In this document: positions 34,561 through 45,539 of the stretch, one piece after another
How positions within the stretch are numbered: position 1 is the first letter of the stretch
How the letters are laid out: every line of letters begins with the position of its first letter
Assembly (NCBI GenBank): GCA_028752905.1
Contig: JAQNBH010000009.1
Span: forward strand, 30,671,442 to 30,735,441
Reading direction: 5' to 3'
Length of the DNA: 64,000 nucleotides
Origin: Cladorhizidae sp. MBARI D1340-BT2
Taxonomy: Eukaryota; Porifera; Demospongiae; Poecilosclerida; Cladorhizidae
Notes under the pieces: generated by a model
What the model was told of the DNA's origin: nothing
Database searches by the model: none
What the model saw: the letters and a program-made list of their open reading frames with translations, nothing else
Made by a program: the position numbers and the translations under genes

Positions 34561-35750
34561 CAGTCCAGGGGTGAATCCAGGATTTCACTTCTGGTTAAAT
34601 TGAAAAATGAGTATTTGCATGCTATATATATTGCATGCAGGAAGAGTTTGCATGACCACCCACACTTTCTCATGATAGCACTTTCAGTTGAATGATATAT
34701 ATACTGTATATTTACTCCACAGGTATGGCTAACCTCAGTATACTGTGCCCTCAAAATCCCTCTAAAACCTACCGACTGTCAGTGGCCTACCACGTAATAT
34801 TCAGTATATTGACCATTATGTCATTATGTATAGCTAGAGGGTAAATGTCCACACATATTTACCATTAAAACATTATGTATTGTAGATGGTAAATTTTAAC
34901 ATTATTATTACCACCAAGTAGTATTGAGGGTGGATATAATCAGACTATCATTGATGATTAAAAAAAAATTTCGTTGAATAGAGGGTAATGTAACAATAAG
35001 TGCAAAGAAACAGAAGTTTGATGCTATAAAGCAATAATCAGTGAAGTGTAAGGGTTTACCAATATTTTGCGAGTTTGACTCAAGACAAATTATTCTTCGA
35101 CCACTCTTTCTTGTGTAATACTAATCTTTTTGTGGTGTTGTAGCATTGCAAGTGCATTTAGTTGCTCCTGTGACATCGTAATTCTAAGACAAGTCTTGAG
35201 AAAACGTAACACACCGATAGACCTTTTGACCTCACATTTTGTAGTTCAATTATTTACCATGACTGTGTCTTGGTGATTTCTGATGCACTCACAAACCAAT
35301 AAAATCTAAAATCAAATCAAAAATTTAGCAGTTTGTTTTAGAGTTTAACAAAAAGGAGAGTTTAACAAAAAGGTCATAATTTGTCTCCTTGTTTACACCC
35401 AGACTGGTGGCATGTAGCAAAAATATTTGTGTTATCATGTTTTTAAAAACCAAAACAACAACAAACATAACCTAGCACAATTATACATCATTTACAGATG
35501 CCCTCCTCCAGGATGGCAGACATTAATATAATTATGCATCTCTGGAATGGTCTATTAATTGATGCACTCCTATGGGATGGCCTGTGTCAGGCACTATCTC
35601 TAAGGTGTCTAGTATACGACGACGCTTAAACAACAAAACTCTGTCTAATCAGCTCTCCTGCTGTCTCCCACTCACAAAGAGTATAATTAAAAACTGTAGT
35701 AGGTTTAAATACTTTATCAATTAAATACAATATAAACATAAATAAATAGT
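34561..35750. other. No recognisable gene; minisatellite fragment
   Basis: The part at 35495-35590 carries two or three units related to the minisatellite at 36565-36735 (GATGCACTCCTATGGGATGG type). The rest is AT-rich with no gene seen. The minus-strand frame 35626-35934 runs into the Tigger end and is not considered real. Confidence 0.5.
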
Positions 35751-35751
35751 A

Positions 35752-36308
35752 CAGTACATCCTCGCTAATCCGGACCCCGTTAATCCGAAACCTCGCTAAT
35801 CCGAACTGCTTTAGGTAGCCAAAAAACAACAAAAGAACAAAACCCCAAAAACATGTGCCATTATTGAACTTCGAACCTACCACGAGCCTGTCATATGATG
35901 CAGCTGCAGTGATATGGAGAAGAAAAGAGCACACAAGAGCCTTATCATCGAGGAGAAGGTCGAGATCCTGGACCAGCTCGGGAAGAAAAGCTACAAGTTA
36001 CTATCTGAACAGTATGGAGTTGGAGTCTCAACTATCTCTGACATAAAGAAGAGGGCAGCGAGTTGTGAGGATCCAAAGGAAGATGACTGAGATGGGATTC
36101 CAGAGATCTAAAAGAATGAGGATGGGAAGGGATCATAATGATTAAAAATAACTTGCACTCCCACCACCCAATTCAACACACACCTGCAAAAAAATTAACA
36201 AATTCAGAGTTCAATATAATGATATTCATAAATTTCACTAATTCCAAAAATTTCACTAATCCGAACTACTCAGATCCCCAGGCTATTCGGATTAGTGAGG
36301 GTCTACTG
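35752..36308 (+). mobile_element. Short Tigger/pogo element with TIRs and TA duplication
   Basis: The left end CAGTACATCCTCGCTAATCC (35752) and the right end, whose reverse complement starts CAGTAGACCCTCACTAATCC (36308), are inverted repeats. Each is flanked by TA (35750-35751 and 36309-36310). The CAGTNNANCCTCNCTAATCCG form is the known Tigger/pogo terminus. Further internal copies of the CTAATCCGAA motif occur near both ends. At 557 bp it is an internally deleted derivative that kept only the start of the transposase. Confidence 0.92.
35914..36090 (+). CDS. Truncated Tigger/pogo transposase, HTH only (58 codons)
   Basis: ATG at 35914 opens 58 codons to TGA at 36088-36090. The sequence MEKKRAHKSLIIEEKVEILD continues into a helix-turn-helix: about residues 16-30 (KVEILDQLGKKSYKL), then LLSEQYGVGVSTISDIKKR. 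This is the CENP-B/pogo N-terminal HTH that binds the element's own ends. The rest of the transposase (second HTH and DDD core) is absent and the frame closes after an acidic tail. It lies wholly between the terminal repeats. If expressed it could bind related Tigger ends and compete with active transposase; that is inference. No promoter could be identified. Confidence 0.75.
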   Translation: MEKKRAHKSLIIEEKVEILDQLGKKSYKLLSEQYGVGVSTISDIKKRAASCEDPKEDD

Positions 36309-37257
36309 TACTAAAAAATCATATATACACTAGTCTCAAACCAAATTAAGTATGTCTCAAAACTAAACTAGCTCAGTTTACGCTATACATTTAAAACTCG
36401 CTATCTCTGTCACTCACTCAAAACTTCACTGTTCTGTTTCTCATAATTACTCTTTACCCCTGCATGGGCACGGACTTGGTCAACCTATCAGTACTCCCGT
36501 ATTCGACTCTGAAGGCTTGAACTCTCTTCTCTGGTAAGTCTTTGATATCTTTGTCATACATATAGAGTCAATGTCTGACAGCCTGCATTGGTAGATGAAC
36601 TCCCCCAGGATGGCCTGCATTGGTAGATGCACTCTTCTGGGATGGCCTGCATTGATAGATGAACTATTCCAGGATGGCATGCATTGATAAACATGCTCAT
36701 CTAGGATGGTATGTATTAATAGATTCACTCCTCATAACTGGTGCAGTATAGCTGTGAACAATCGCAGGATCATCTAATGTAGCCCACATACTCCTAACCA
36801 TATATCCCAAGATCCAGCCAGTATTAGGTTGGCACAGACTTTAAACATCCACAGCTGTCTGAATGGCCCATGGTCCATGGCATCACAGGAGGCTACTATA
36901 ATACTTGTGTCTGCAAACATAGAATCTACACAAGTACCTAATATATACTTATAAATAATTAATAGTTAACAAGGTAAATATTGTATACATGATGAAGATA
37001 TATATTCATTGATTTAAAGTATATTTACATCATCTTCTGTTTACACCTGCTGAATGCCTAATTCAGAACTTGTTTGTATTCCATACATTCCAGACAAGTA
37101 GCTGTAATGTATTGACATTTGGAACTGGTTTAACTGTTGTAACAATTCTTACACATCCACACTTCCATGACCAAAGACTTGTGCTTTCTTAATTGACAGC
37201 ACTTTTAACCTATTTTCATTTCGTTTTTAGTTTGTGTGTTGTAGGAATTTAGGGGTT
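36309..37257. other. No gene; minisatellite at 36565-36735
   Basis: Four to five units of about 37-40 bp (GGATGGCCTGCATTGGTAGA followed by TGAACTC) lie at 36565-36735, related to those at 35495-35590. Nothing is recognised in the remainder. Confidence 0.6.
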
Positions 37258-40200
37258 CAATAAATTATGCTCGAAATTCTCCTATAATGCTATTCTCGAA
37301 TTCTCATGCAACTGCCTATAATGCTTTTGAATTTGATATCTACTTATAATGCCTGAAATTCAGCCCAAAATTCTTTTTTCAGCTGAAAATTCTTTAATTA
37401 GTACACACAATAAATTGGTATATACAATAAAAGTTTATGAATCACTTTCTGTAATTATAATTATTGGAGCATAACAGATGCTTCAATAGTCTCTTCCAAT
37501 GCAGTGGTTTGTCATTTGGAAAAACTATTAGACAAAATGGAGAAAACCCACTCTGCTGATGCAGAGAATGGCTGCACTAGCAACGCTTATTTGCAAGCAG
37601 GACACCAGTGAGAGAGTTCATTTGTGTACTTCTTTCACCACTCCAACCTATCCACCTCAAGAGAAACACCATCCACTATTGCCAGGTAACTAGGAAGCTC
37701 TTTTTTTTTAATCTTCAATTCGATTACTGAGGAAAGGAAAGGCTTTCAAGTAGTCAACATCAGTTGAGCATGGTTTAAGTTCAGAGATCTTGACTGGATC
37801 GAAAAATCTAGCATATTTGAAAGCTGTAACAATTGGTTTAAGATCACCTTCAAATTTCTGCTTGAAATAAGTGATAGCAGGCTTGATACATTCAGTTGCT
37901 TAACTAATTAGCTGCTGCTTATTAGTTGGCCTGTTTGTAGATAACTTGGTGGCAACAGCATTAGTATTAGGGAAATGTTGAGTAGAAATAGTAGCATGAA
38001 GTGCAGTAATTTCTTCATATGCATTAAGAGCAAGTGGCCCATCCCCTTCCAGTCGATATGTTGCTTTCACTCACGAATGGCTCACCAAAGTCAATTGTGG
38101 TTGCAAGTTCCATTTGCAACTTTCGATTCTTAGGAGGGTCATTGAGAATATCCAAAAGCTTTTGTTTGGTAGGTGGAAGACCATTATTTTCAAGGAAGGG
38201 ATGAACTTCCCCAAAAGCATCAAGCATGTGCTTCATTACCTCCCATTTCGACCACCATCGAGTGCTTGAATAAGTAAGGACTGGCAGACCTATGGTTTCT
38301 CTCAAGCCAGTTTTGTCTTTGGACTTCGTGTAAAAAGTCCAACCCAGCCTTTAACAAATTCAGCCAATATGTTTGTACATAATTATATTCTCTACAACAT
38401 GATCAAGAGTATGTGAGAAGCCCCCCACATCTAGAATACAAGGATTAACAATTTATAGAGTTTGAATTGGTATATACATTGTTAACCGAAGCACGATCAT
38501 GCATAGCTAATTTGAGACAATACCAAGTTGATTAGATAGGCACATAATCAACTGTCTGGCCACTTTTTCGCCTTTAAGGCTTTTATATAGCTAGCAACAT
38601 TAGCCTGACAACACATTGCTGTAGTTGCCACTTCTCATCCACAAAATGAACCACTAAAACCATTGCTTCACAAACATGGGTTGTTCCATCAAAGATTACA
38701 GCTACTTCTTTTCCATTAATGTTATTTTTGATGCTGGCAAACTCAATTAATTGGCGTAAATTATTACTGTGAGAGACTCTGAGGGCAATTTCTTCAAATA
38801 CTTCTCTAAAACACTCAATCTTGCTTAGAGGTACTCCATCTTTCAAAAACGATTTCACATCTTTAACTCGAAAGACTCTGACTTCATCTGAAAGATTTTC
38901 CCAACTGGGTGATTGTCTGCACCATACTTCTTTCACATGTCAGCTACATTTTGATCTTGCACTTTCTTCGAAGCGTTTAGCTTTTTACCACTAGTATCCT
39001 TAGCTGAGTTAATAATTATGTTGAAGCAATACCCTCTATTTAACAGACATAAGCTCTCTACAGCACTCACAAAATAATTTTCTTGATACCACAGAGGGAT
39101 ATTCGTTGGAAAATGCTTTGATCCATGTTGAAGGGAGAACAGTGGGCTCAGTAGCCACACCACCCTTAACCCGCTTCAAGCCAGTGGGAGGATTAGTGTA
39201 TAATTTCCTCTTTCCTGACAGGTCTGTGGGTGCAGGACTTCTCAGCTTACTCAAAAGACTGGGAACATCAATGGTAACACTACTGCTGGTGTTCGGTATA
39301 ACAGGAGCTTCAGGCTCAGGCTGAGTTTCTTCAGTCTCAGAAAAACTATCACTTGCACATTCAGCCATTTTTCAGTCCTTGGGAGTGAGCTAGATGAGTC
39401 ACATGTCAGACCAGTCTAGTTAGTCACATGTCAGACTAGTCTAGTTAGTCACATGGGTCTAGTCATTCATCTACATGCATCTACATAGGCGTAACGCTGG
39501 ATCAGGCAGCTCAGGCAATTGCCTGGCCAATACTTTCCCTAAACCAAACACACTTATGGTGACCACGCCCATATCACGTGGTCGCAACATTATAATTAGT
39601 CTCGTGGTCAGCCTGCTCATAGTTGTCGGCTACTGTGACTGTGTAACGTTGAAGACAAAGTGAAACTACCAAACAAACTACTCGTCAGCCAATGATTTTT
39701 CACTTTCCTAGTCGTTCTTTTGGTAACAAGGGAAACAAATGGTTTTAAACTACAAAGAAGCCAGTGATTATGTTATTGCTCAAAGGTAAATGAGAGGAAC
39801 TTGCTGCCTATTGGTCTATAGCTATAACAGAAGAGATCTAGCTTTTATTACCAAAGGCTAAACTAACTGGAAGAATGCTCGTGCTGCGTGAAGATAGCTA
39901 GCAAAATTTAATTTTTTGATCTCTTACCATTTCTATCTTACCATTGTAGGAGCTTCATTTTTCTAAGTACAGTATCATCAAGATGCTGAATGTAAGTTCA
40001 GTCATTCATATTATGTATTAAATTGCGTATATAAGTGTGGCAAAGGTACAGGGTATGGTTATACAAAATTGGGCATGGCCAGATCCCCTGCACTATAATA
40101 TATTTGCCTTACCAATGCAAAATGTACTGCTATGCCTATGATCTATTACTTAGCAAGTATTAAAAAATATAGCCTATGCTAAGTGATAGATAATATGCAT

Positions 40201-40372
40201 ACACTACATTTTGTGTGCATAGATATCTGCTGTATAAAATTAAACTTGTGATCCAGTCTGATTGTTTGGCATCATGTATTCAAAATCCTGCCTATAATGC
40301 TTGGAATCAGTAAAAATTCTGCCTATAATGCTGGCATTATTGTCAATGCTTCAACACACCTAAAATGCTCAA
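37258..40372 (-). mobile_element. hAT element, copy 2 (inverted paralog)
   Basis: It matches 19390-23112 in reverse over its whole length except the solo LTR. The ends carry the same GCATTATAGGCAG-type motifs. On the right it abuts repeat R3 at 40378, which suggests insertion at or beside the R3 edge. Confidence 0.85.
37540..39368 (-). pseudogene. hAT-type transposase-like gene, uninterrupted by LTR
   Basis: On the minus strand from 39368 come MAECASDSFSETEETQPEPE, LPSTWIKAFSNEYPSVVSRK (zinc-binding segment after it), QDQNVADM, DEVRVFRVKDVKSFLKDGVP, NGKEVAVIFDGTTHVCEAMV, STRWWSKWEVMKHMLDAFGE and DFGEPFV. The reading then passes through the RPTNKQQLIS region without the LTR seen in copy 1 and ends with a degenerate dimerisation segment near 37560-37640. 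It has Trp-Trp (STRWW) where copy 1 has Phe-Trp. Frameshifts near 38930, 38570, 38400 and 38030 differ in part from those in copy 1, so each copy decayed separately after transposition. Confidence 0.87.
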
Positions 40373-40377
40373 AAAAT

Positions 40378-41552
40378 GCTGTGATATGGCTAAAGACAAT
40401 ATCAAGAAACTTCTCTGAATATAGGACTTTCTGCGTGGAACAGATAATTTTTTTATAATTATTGACAAACCGTTTTTCTGCTATATTATAGGATTCAACA
40501 AAAACAATCTTGTATAGATCTACTGTATAATTATAGAAGAACCAATGCATGTCGACCAAAATGCATAAACTAACCGCCATTCCTGAACAACTTAATTATT
40601 TTAAGTACACTAATAATTATTTTTACACATATATCATATTATTAACATATTTTTGGTTTATTACACGTATAAATGATCAATACACGTAACAAATAATACC
40701 GTAAACCATCCAGCTCAGAGCTTTTATCCTGATCTTGCACAGGACATGACAGAAGTTGACCTCATCTAAGTATTTCAAATACCTTATGTGAATGTAGGGC
40801 ATGACACAGCAATAGAAAGACGTTTGGTCAAATATAAATACAAGTGATTGCAAGGTACAACAAACTCACCTTATGTGATGTTGTTACAAGATAACAGGAC
40901 AGAATGAGAAGAGAAGATTACAAACTAAGTGGGTGAAGATCCATTGAGTAGTTAGTAGTCCTCTAGGTATGGTATTTTCTATCGAGCACAATGGATACTT
41001 CACAATTAAGGAACTCCATGACACTCTCATGCTTGGCATTTTTATAATTAACACAGCACAGCAGCCATTAGCACAACGATGGGAGACATTTCCAAGATTC
41101 AAATTGAAATAATCATGCCAAGCAGTTATAATACTACAATGCCGGAATTGATCAAAGCCATTCCGAGATAAATCTGAGCCCATAGATAACACTCTTTCTC
41201 TGAGATATGCAGAAACTTGCACAAAAGATGACTATTCAAAATATAGAACCCAACAAATGTACAAGTATTCTTTTCCGCCATCTCCTGGTCTGTCTTCATA
41301 AATTGGTTGTGGTTCTATTTAGATATCATGGAGGTTGTGGTGAACAACAAAATGGTAGAGGAGCTAAATCAGTATGTGCTCATCGCATCAATTCTCTTTC
41401 AACTCATCAAGGCCAGTGATGATGACTCGAGTTCCAGAGCCATGAGCATGCTCTCATTTAGGACATGGGTATGCAGACCAGAACTAGGCCGAGATCAATA
41501 CTAACCACCATCATATTCCAGGTTCCAATGCTGCTAGTGGTTTCAACACAAG
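40378..41552. repeat. Dispersed repeat R3, copy b
   Basis: This is a direct repeat of 6830-7990. It carries a minus-strand open stretch (40884-41222) with the same AWHDYFNLNLGNVSH core as copy a. It ends abruptly at 41552 against a piggyBac end. Confidence 0.85.
41307..41504 (+). pseudogene. Possible Harbinger transposase N-terminus
   Basis: A 65-codon frame reads MEVVVNNKMVEELNQYVLIA, then SILFQLIKASDDDSSSRAM, then SFRTWVCRPELGRDQY. The layout (hydrophobic helix, basic/polar linker, then R-x-W-V with R-P-x-L-G) resembles the N-terminus of PIF/Harbinger nucleases as I know them. None of the catalytic nuclease domain follows; the sequence is noncoding after 41504. Copy a of the repeat has the same region with stops. 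If right, R3 is a deletion derivative of a Harbinger element. The alternative is chance similarity. Confidence 0.35.
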
Positions 41553-41733
41553 CAGTTGAGTAAATGACAGATTACTGCACTCGTTTCTCTGCCATATTAC
41601 CGTTTTAAATGAGGCTAGGCAACTGAAAAAGCCGTTGCTTTTTACAAAACCTGCTGCATCGCATGAATGCATTGCCGCGCAATAACAGGGTTTTTGCGCA
41701 GACGCAAATGCGTCGGTGCCCGTGAAGAGTTAA
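41553..41733 (-). mobile_element. piggyBac 5' end fragment at a TTAA
   Basis: On the minus strand from TTAA (41730-41733) it starts CTCTTCACGGGCACCG. It continues as the same sequence found at 45092-45250, where it leads into a piggyBac N-terminus. It abuts Gypsy RT sequence exactly at the TTAA and is cut at 41553 by repeat R3. Confidence 0.75.
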
Positions 41734-44267
41734 AACCTCAAAATGGGCAACTCCCATAGTACCAGTTGTAAGAGAGATGGCACAGAACATATCTGTGGGG
41801 ATTTCAAAATCACTGTCAACCAGGCAACACATTTTGAGTCAACCCCTTACCTTGTGTGGAAGAAATGTTTTCTAATTTACTGGGCGGAAAATATTTTTCA
41901 AAGTTAGACATGTCAAGTGCATAATTATTTACAACTGAAGATGGCAAATATACCTCTAAAGAATATTTAACCATTACCACTGACAAGGGCCAATATCAGT
42001 TCAATAGGTTACCTTTTGGTATTGCATCGGCTCCAGCAATATTCCAGCGTTCCATGGAGACATTATTACGTAATCTCCCTGGTGTGTGTTGTATACTTGG
42101 ACGACATCCTAATGACAGGCCCAACACTAACCAGGCATCTAACTAATCTGGAGGGAGTCCTCTTCCAAGCTGAGTTGCGTCTCAACAGAGAGAAATGTGC
42201 TTTCTTGCTTGAAGAGATTGAGTACCAGGGTCACTTGATAAATGCTAAAAGCATACATACCAAGGCAGACAAAATTAAAGCCATTAGATGCTCCTCAGCC
42301 TAAAAATATTACAGAGCTGCGCTCATTCTTAGGCAAACCTAACCAAGTTTATCAACAAAGTTGGCACCCTTATACAGTTTGCTGGGTAAGAAGGCCAAAT
42401 GGAATTGGGTTCCACAACAGCAGGAGGCATTTTCTGTTGCCAAGAATGCACTGTAAAGTGACAGTTTATTGGTGCACTTTGACCCTGTGAAACCACTCAT
42501 AGTGGCTTGTGATGCATCACAGTACAGCCTTGGGGCTGATTGTCTCATATAATGGAGAATGGTGAGGAGCGACCAGTAGCTTTTGCATCACACGCTTTAA
42601 ACCCTGCCGGGGAAAAATACTCCCAGTTGGAAAAAGAAGGGCTAGCTATAATTTTTGCGGTAAAGAGGTTTCATAACTACATTTATGGGCATCACTTTAC
42701 GATTGAGTCTGATCACCAACTTCTGTCCTTCTGGTTCAGTGAATAGAAGGGCATTCCGGCACTAGCATCATGATGCATTCAGAGATGGGCTTTAAAACTA
42801 TCTGCATACCATTACAGTATCAGATACAAATCTGGTAGAACTCTCTCCAACGCTGATGCTCTAAATAGACTTCCTCAACACATCACCAATCCACACGAGG
42901 GGCTACCTGGCTATGTTGTGCATCTCATGGATCATCTGGCCACAACCACCATTAGTAGTGCGAACATACAGAAATGGACCAACAGGGACCCAGTTCTCTC
43001 AAAGGTGAAGATGTTTGTTTTACAAGGTTTTCCATCAGACATGAAGGATGTTCAATTCACACTTTACCAGTCCAGAGCTCAGGAATTGAGTACGGTTGAC
43101 GGATGCATACTTGGGTGAGCTAGAGTGGTGTTCCACCACAAGGCAGAGAAGCAGTGTTGAAGGAGCTGCATGACACTCACCCAGGTTGCAGTAAGATGAA
43201 TGCTCTTGCGAGGTGTTACATTTGGTGGCCAAAGATGGACTCAACCATTGAAGAGTTGGTCAAACAATGTCAAGTTTGCCAGGAATTGCGATCTTCACCT
43301 CCTGTGTCTCCGCTCCACCCCTGGCAATGGCGCAAACCTTGGTCCAGAGTGCACCTGGATTTCGCAGGACGACCTTTTCTTGGACACAATTAGCTAGTTC
43401 TGGTGGATGCATACTCCTAGTGGATAGAGGTTGAACTGATATCATCAACCACCTCAGCTAAGACAATCGAAAAACTTCGCATGATCTTCGCCAACCATGG
43501 ATTACCTCAGAAAATAGTTACAGATAATGGAACACTCTTCACTAGCAGTGAATTCCGAGCATTCACAGTGAATAATGGTATCAAGCACGTAACATCTGCA
43601 CCTTACCATCCCCCACCAATGGTTTAGCTGAATCGGAGTTCAGACACTTTCAAATAAGCAATCGGAAGAATGCAGAATCATCCAATCCAGGAGAGGTTAT
43701 CCAAGTTTCTGTTGACTTACCGGTTAACCCCACACACAACAACAGGCATAGCCCCAGCAGAACTTCTCATGGGCCGTCGCCCACATTTCTTATTAGACAA
43801 CCTTATTCCGGACATGTCAAACAAAGTGGAATATCGACAATCCAAGCAAAGGTTGTCACATGACTCATCACAATCAGATGAAACTTTAAATTTGAGACAG
43901 TGTTTTTGCGGAGGATTTTACAGAGAAGTCACCGAAATGGTTATCGTGTAAGATATCAGAGGTAACTGGTCCACTCTCATATGTAGTCGAGCTAGTAGAT
44001 GGCTGAACCATGCGTAGGCATGTGGATTCGATCAGACGAAGAGATTGTCATAACATAACAGTGGATACGCCGCACAATGGGCCCACCAGACTTACCTCTT
44101 ACTGAGGGAACTCAACTATTGGCTCTGCCAATAATTCATCGGAGTCAACAACTTGGAAATGCGACACAGATTCCACCACCTATTCCACCTCCGACACGTC
44201 ACTCTACACAATTACATCAGCATCCTGATTACTTCGTTAGCAAGTAACCTCCTTAAAAAGGGGGGAG
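41734..44267 (+). pseudogene. Ty3/Gypsy pol (RT-RNase H-integrase)
   Basis: Domain order is the standard one. The RT has an H-I-C-G-D-F-K stretch (41795), SKEYLTITTDKGQYQFNRLP, FGIASAPAIFQRSMETLL, catalytic LDDILMTG (motif YxDD read as Y-L-D-D across a frame break near 42090), RLNREKCAFLLEEIEYQGHL and ELRSFLG. RNase H has IVACDASQYSLGA, ERPVAFASHALNPA, YSQLEKEGLAIIFAVKRFH and TIESDHQLL. The integrase has an H-x-G-x-x-K-M zinc region, YIWWPKMDSTIEELVKQCQV, CQELR, VHLDFAGRPF, an IVTDNGTLF stretch near 43515 and TYRLTPHTTTGIAPAELLMG, then a GPLSYVVEL-like C-terminus to about 44010. More than ten stops or frameshifts are scattered through it. It resembles the many K02A2.6-like Gypsy proteins. Gag and the 5' LTR are absent. 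Confidence 0.9.
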
Positions 44268-44590
44268 TGTGATATCTGTACTTTGGACCTTGTTTAGCAA
44301 TCGTATAAGTATATTCATGATTGTGATTTATTGTGGAACTAGTTCTTTTAAGCAAACTCATTTCCTGTTTTGTTCAGTTGTCTGTTTTGTGCAAGTGCTT
44401 GGGCAAGTGTACTATTTCGATTCATCATTCAATTAGCTGGTGTGAAGAACAGGAGGAAAAAATCTACCGACTGTTTTCCAGTCATGTCAATGTTCAATCC
44501 TGGAGTTGCTGTCCAATGGACAGTCTTTTATAAAAATAATGAATATATTTTATATTATTTGAATAACCTGTGAAATCCTGAATAGAACAA
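44268..44590 (+). repeat. Gypsy 3' LTR, partial
   Basis: A polypurine tract (AAAAAGGGGGGAG, 44255-44267) is followed by TGTGATATCTGTACTTTGGA, the usual junction of PPT and 3' LTR in this Gypsy group. A TATA-like TTTATAAAAATA lies near 44528. The end is uncertain; sequence from about 44590 belongs to the inverted piggyBac fragment. No partner LTR is in the window. Confidence 0.65.
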
Positions 44591-45254
44591 GAGGAATGTG
44601 TAGGAGTAGGGCAGGTTGGGGGAGTGGCTGAGGCAGTCTGAGTGGAAGGAATGGATGGGAGAGTCATTGACTAGAAGTTGGAGAAAAGTGTCACAAAATG
44701 CTTTTTATGAAACCAGTGACAAAAAATTAGTTTCCTTTTGAAGATAAAACAATCAAAGAACTTGACCCTTGAAATCGCAATGTCAACTGTCAGGGCTCTT
44801 AATTAAGATGATATGTTCACAATTGAATTTCAATAGCTAAAAAGGAATGTGAAATAGAGCTTGCTGTAGCTTGATATGAGGTCCCAGCAGGTCCAGTCTC
44901 TCACCAAAGGTCTACTGCGAGGTATGCAGTTGAAGTCAATGAACTGAGGCTCCATCTGGTCGTCTATAAAAATGTTTTCGTCTGGAAAAAGTCTTTTATC
45001 TTAATCAACATAGCCATCGAACTCGCTGTCAGAGTCATCGCTCTGAAGTGAATCAAAATAGTCCAACGAAACTGTGGGTCAAAGGCAATATACTGCACTC
45101 GTTTCTCTGCCATATTACCGTTTTAAGTGAGGTTAGAGAACTGAAAAAGCCGTTGCTTTTTACAAAAGCTGCTGCATCACATGAATGCATTGACGCGCAA
45201 TAACGGGGGTTATGCGCAGATGCATGAATGCATCGGTGCCCATGAAAGACTTAA
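44590..45254 (-). mobile_element. piggyBac 5' end with transposase N-terminus
   Basis: From TTAA (45251-45254) the minus strand runs through the terminal region shared with 41553-41729 and reaches an ATG near 45112. With a frame break it then gives DYFDSLQSDDSDSEFDGYVD near 45000-45065, an acidic start very like EGGDSDDDFGGYIDE of the 31-kb copy. A Pro/Thr/Ser-rich stretch (PSIPSTQTASATPPTCPTPT) near 44600-44660 matches the low-complexity linker position of the family. The catalytic core is absent. Confidence 0.7.
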
Positions 45255-45515
45255 AACCTCAAAATGGGCAACTCCCATAGGACCAGTTGTAAGAGAGATG
45301 GCACCGTACATATCTGTGCGGATTTCAAAAGCACTGTCCACCAGGTAACACATTTTGAGTCATACCTCTTACCTCGTGTGGAAGAAATGTTTTCTAATTT
45401 ACAGGGAGGAAAATATTTTTCAAAGTTAGACATGCATATTTATAACTGAAGATGGCAAATATACCTCTAAAGAATATTTGACCATTACCACTGACAATGG
45501 CCTATAATTTCGGGT
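45251..45515 (+). pseudogene. Second copy of Gypsy RT N-terminus
   Basis: It is a near-duplicate of 41730-41995, starting at the same TTAA. The frame gives KRDGTVHICADFKSTVHQ, LLPRVEEMFSNLQGGKYFSK and LDM, followed by the SKEYLTITTD region in another frame. It stops at about 45515, before motif B, and is joined there to a short sequence also found at 4889 and then to repeat R1. Confidence 0.88.
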
Positions 45516-45539
45516 GAATTAAACACAGTGAGCAGCTGT

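Noticed and set aside
36565..36735. CRISPR-like repeat array, also considered at 51290-51440 and 56470-56570
   Set aside because: The units are contiguous or nearly so, with no unique spacers, no cas genes and a clearly eukaryotic setting.
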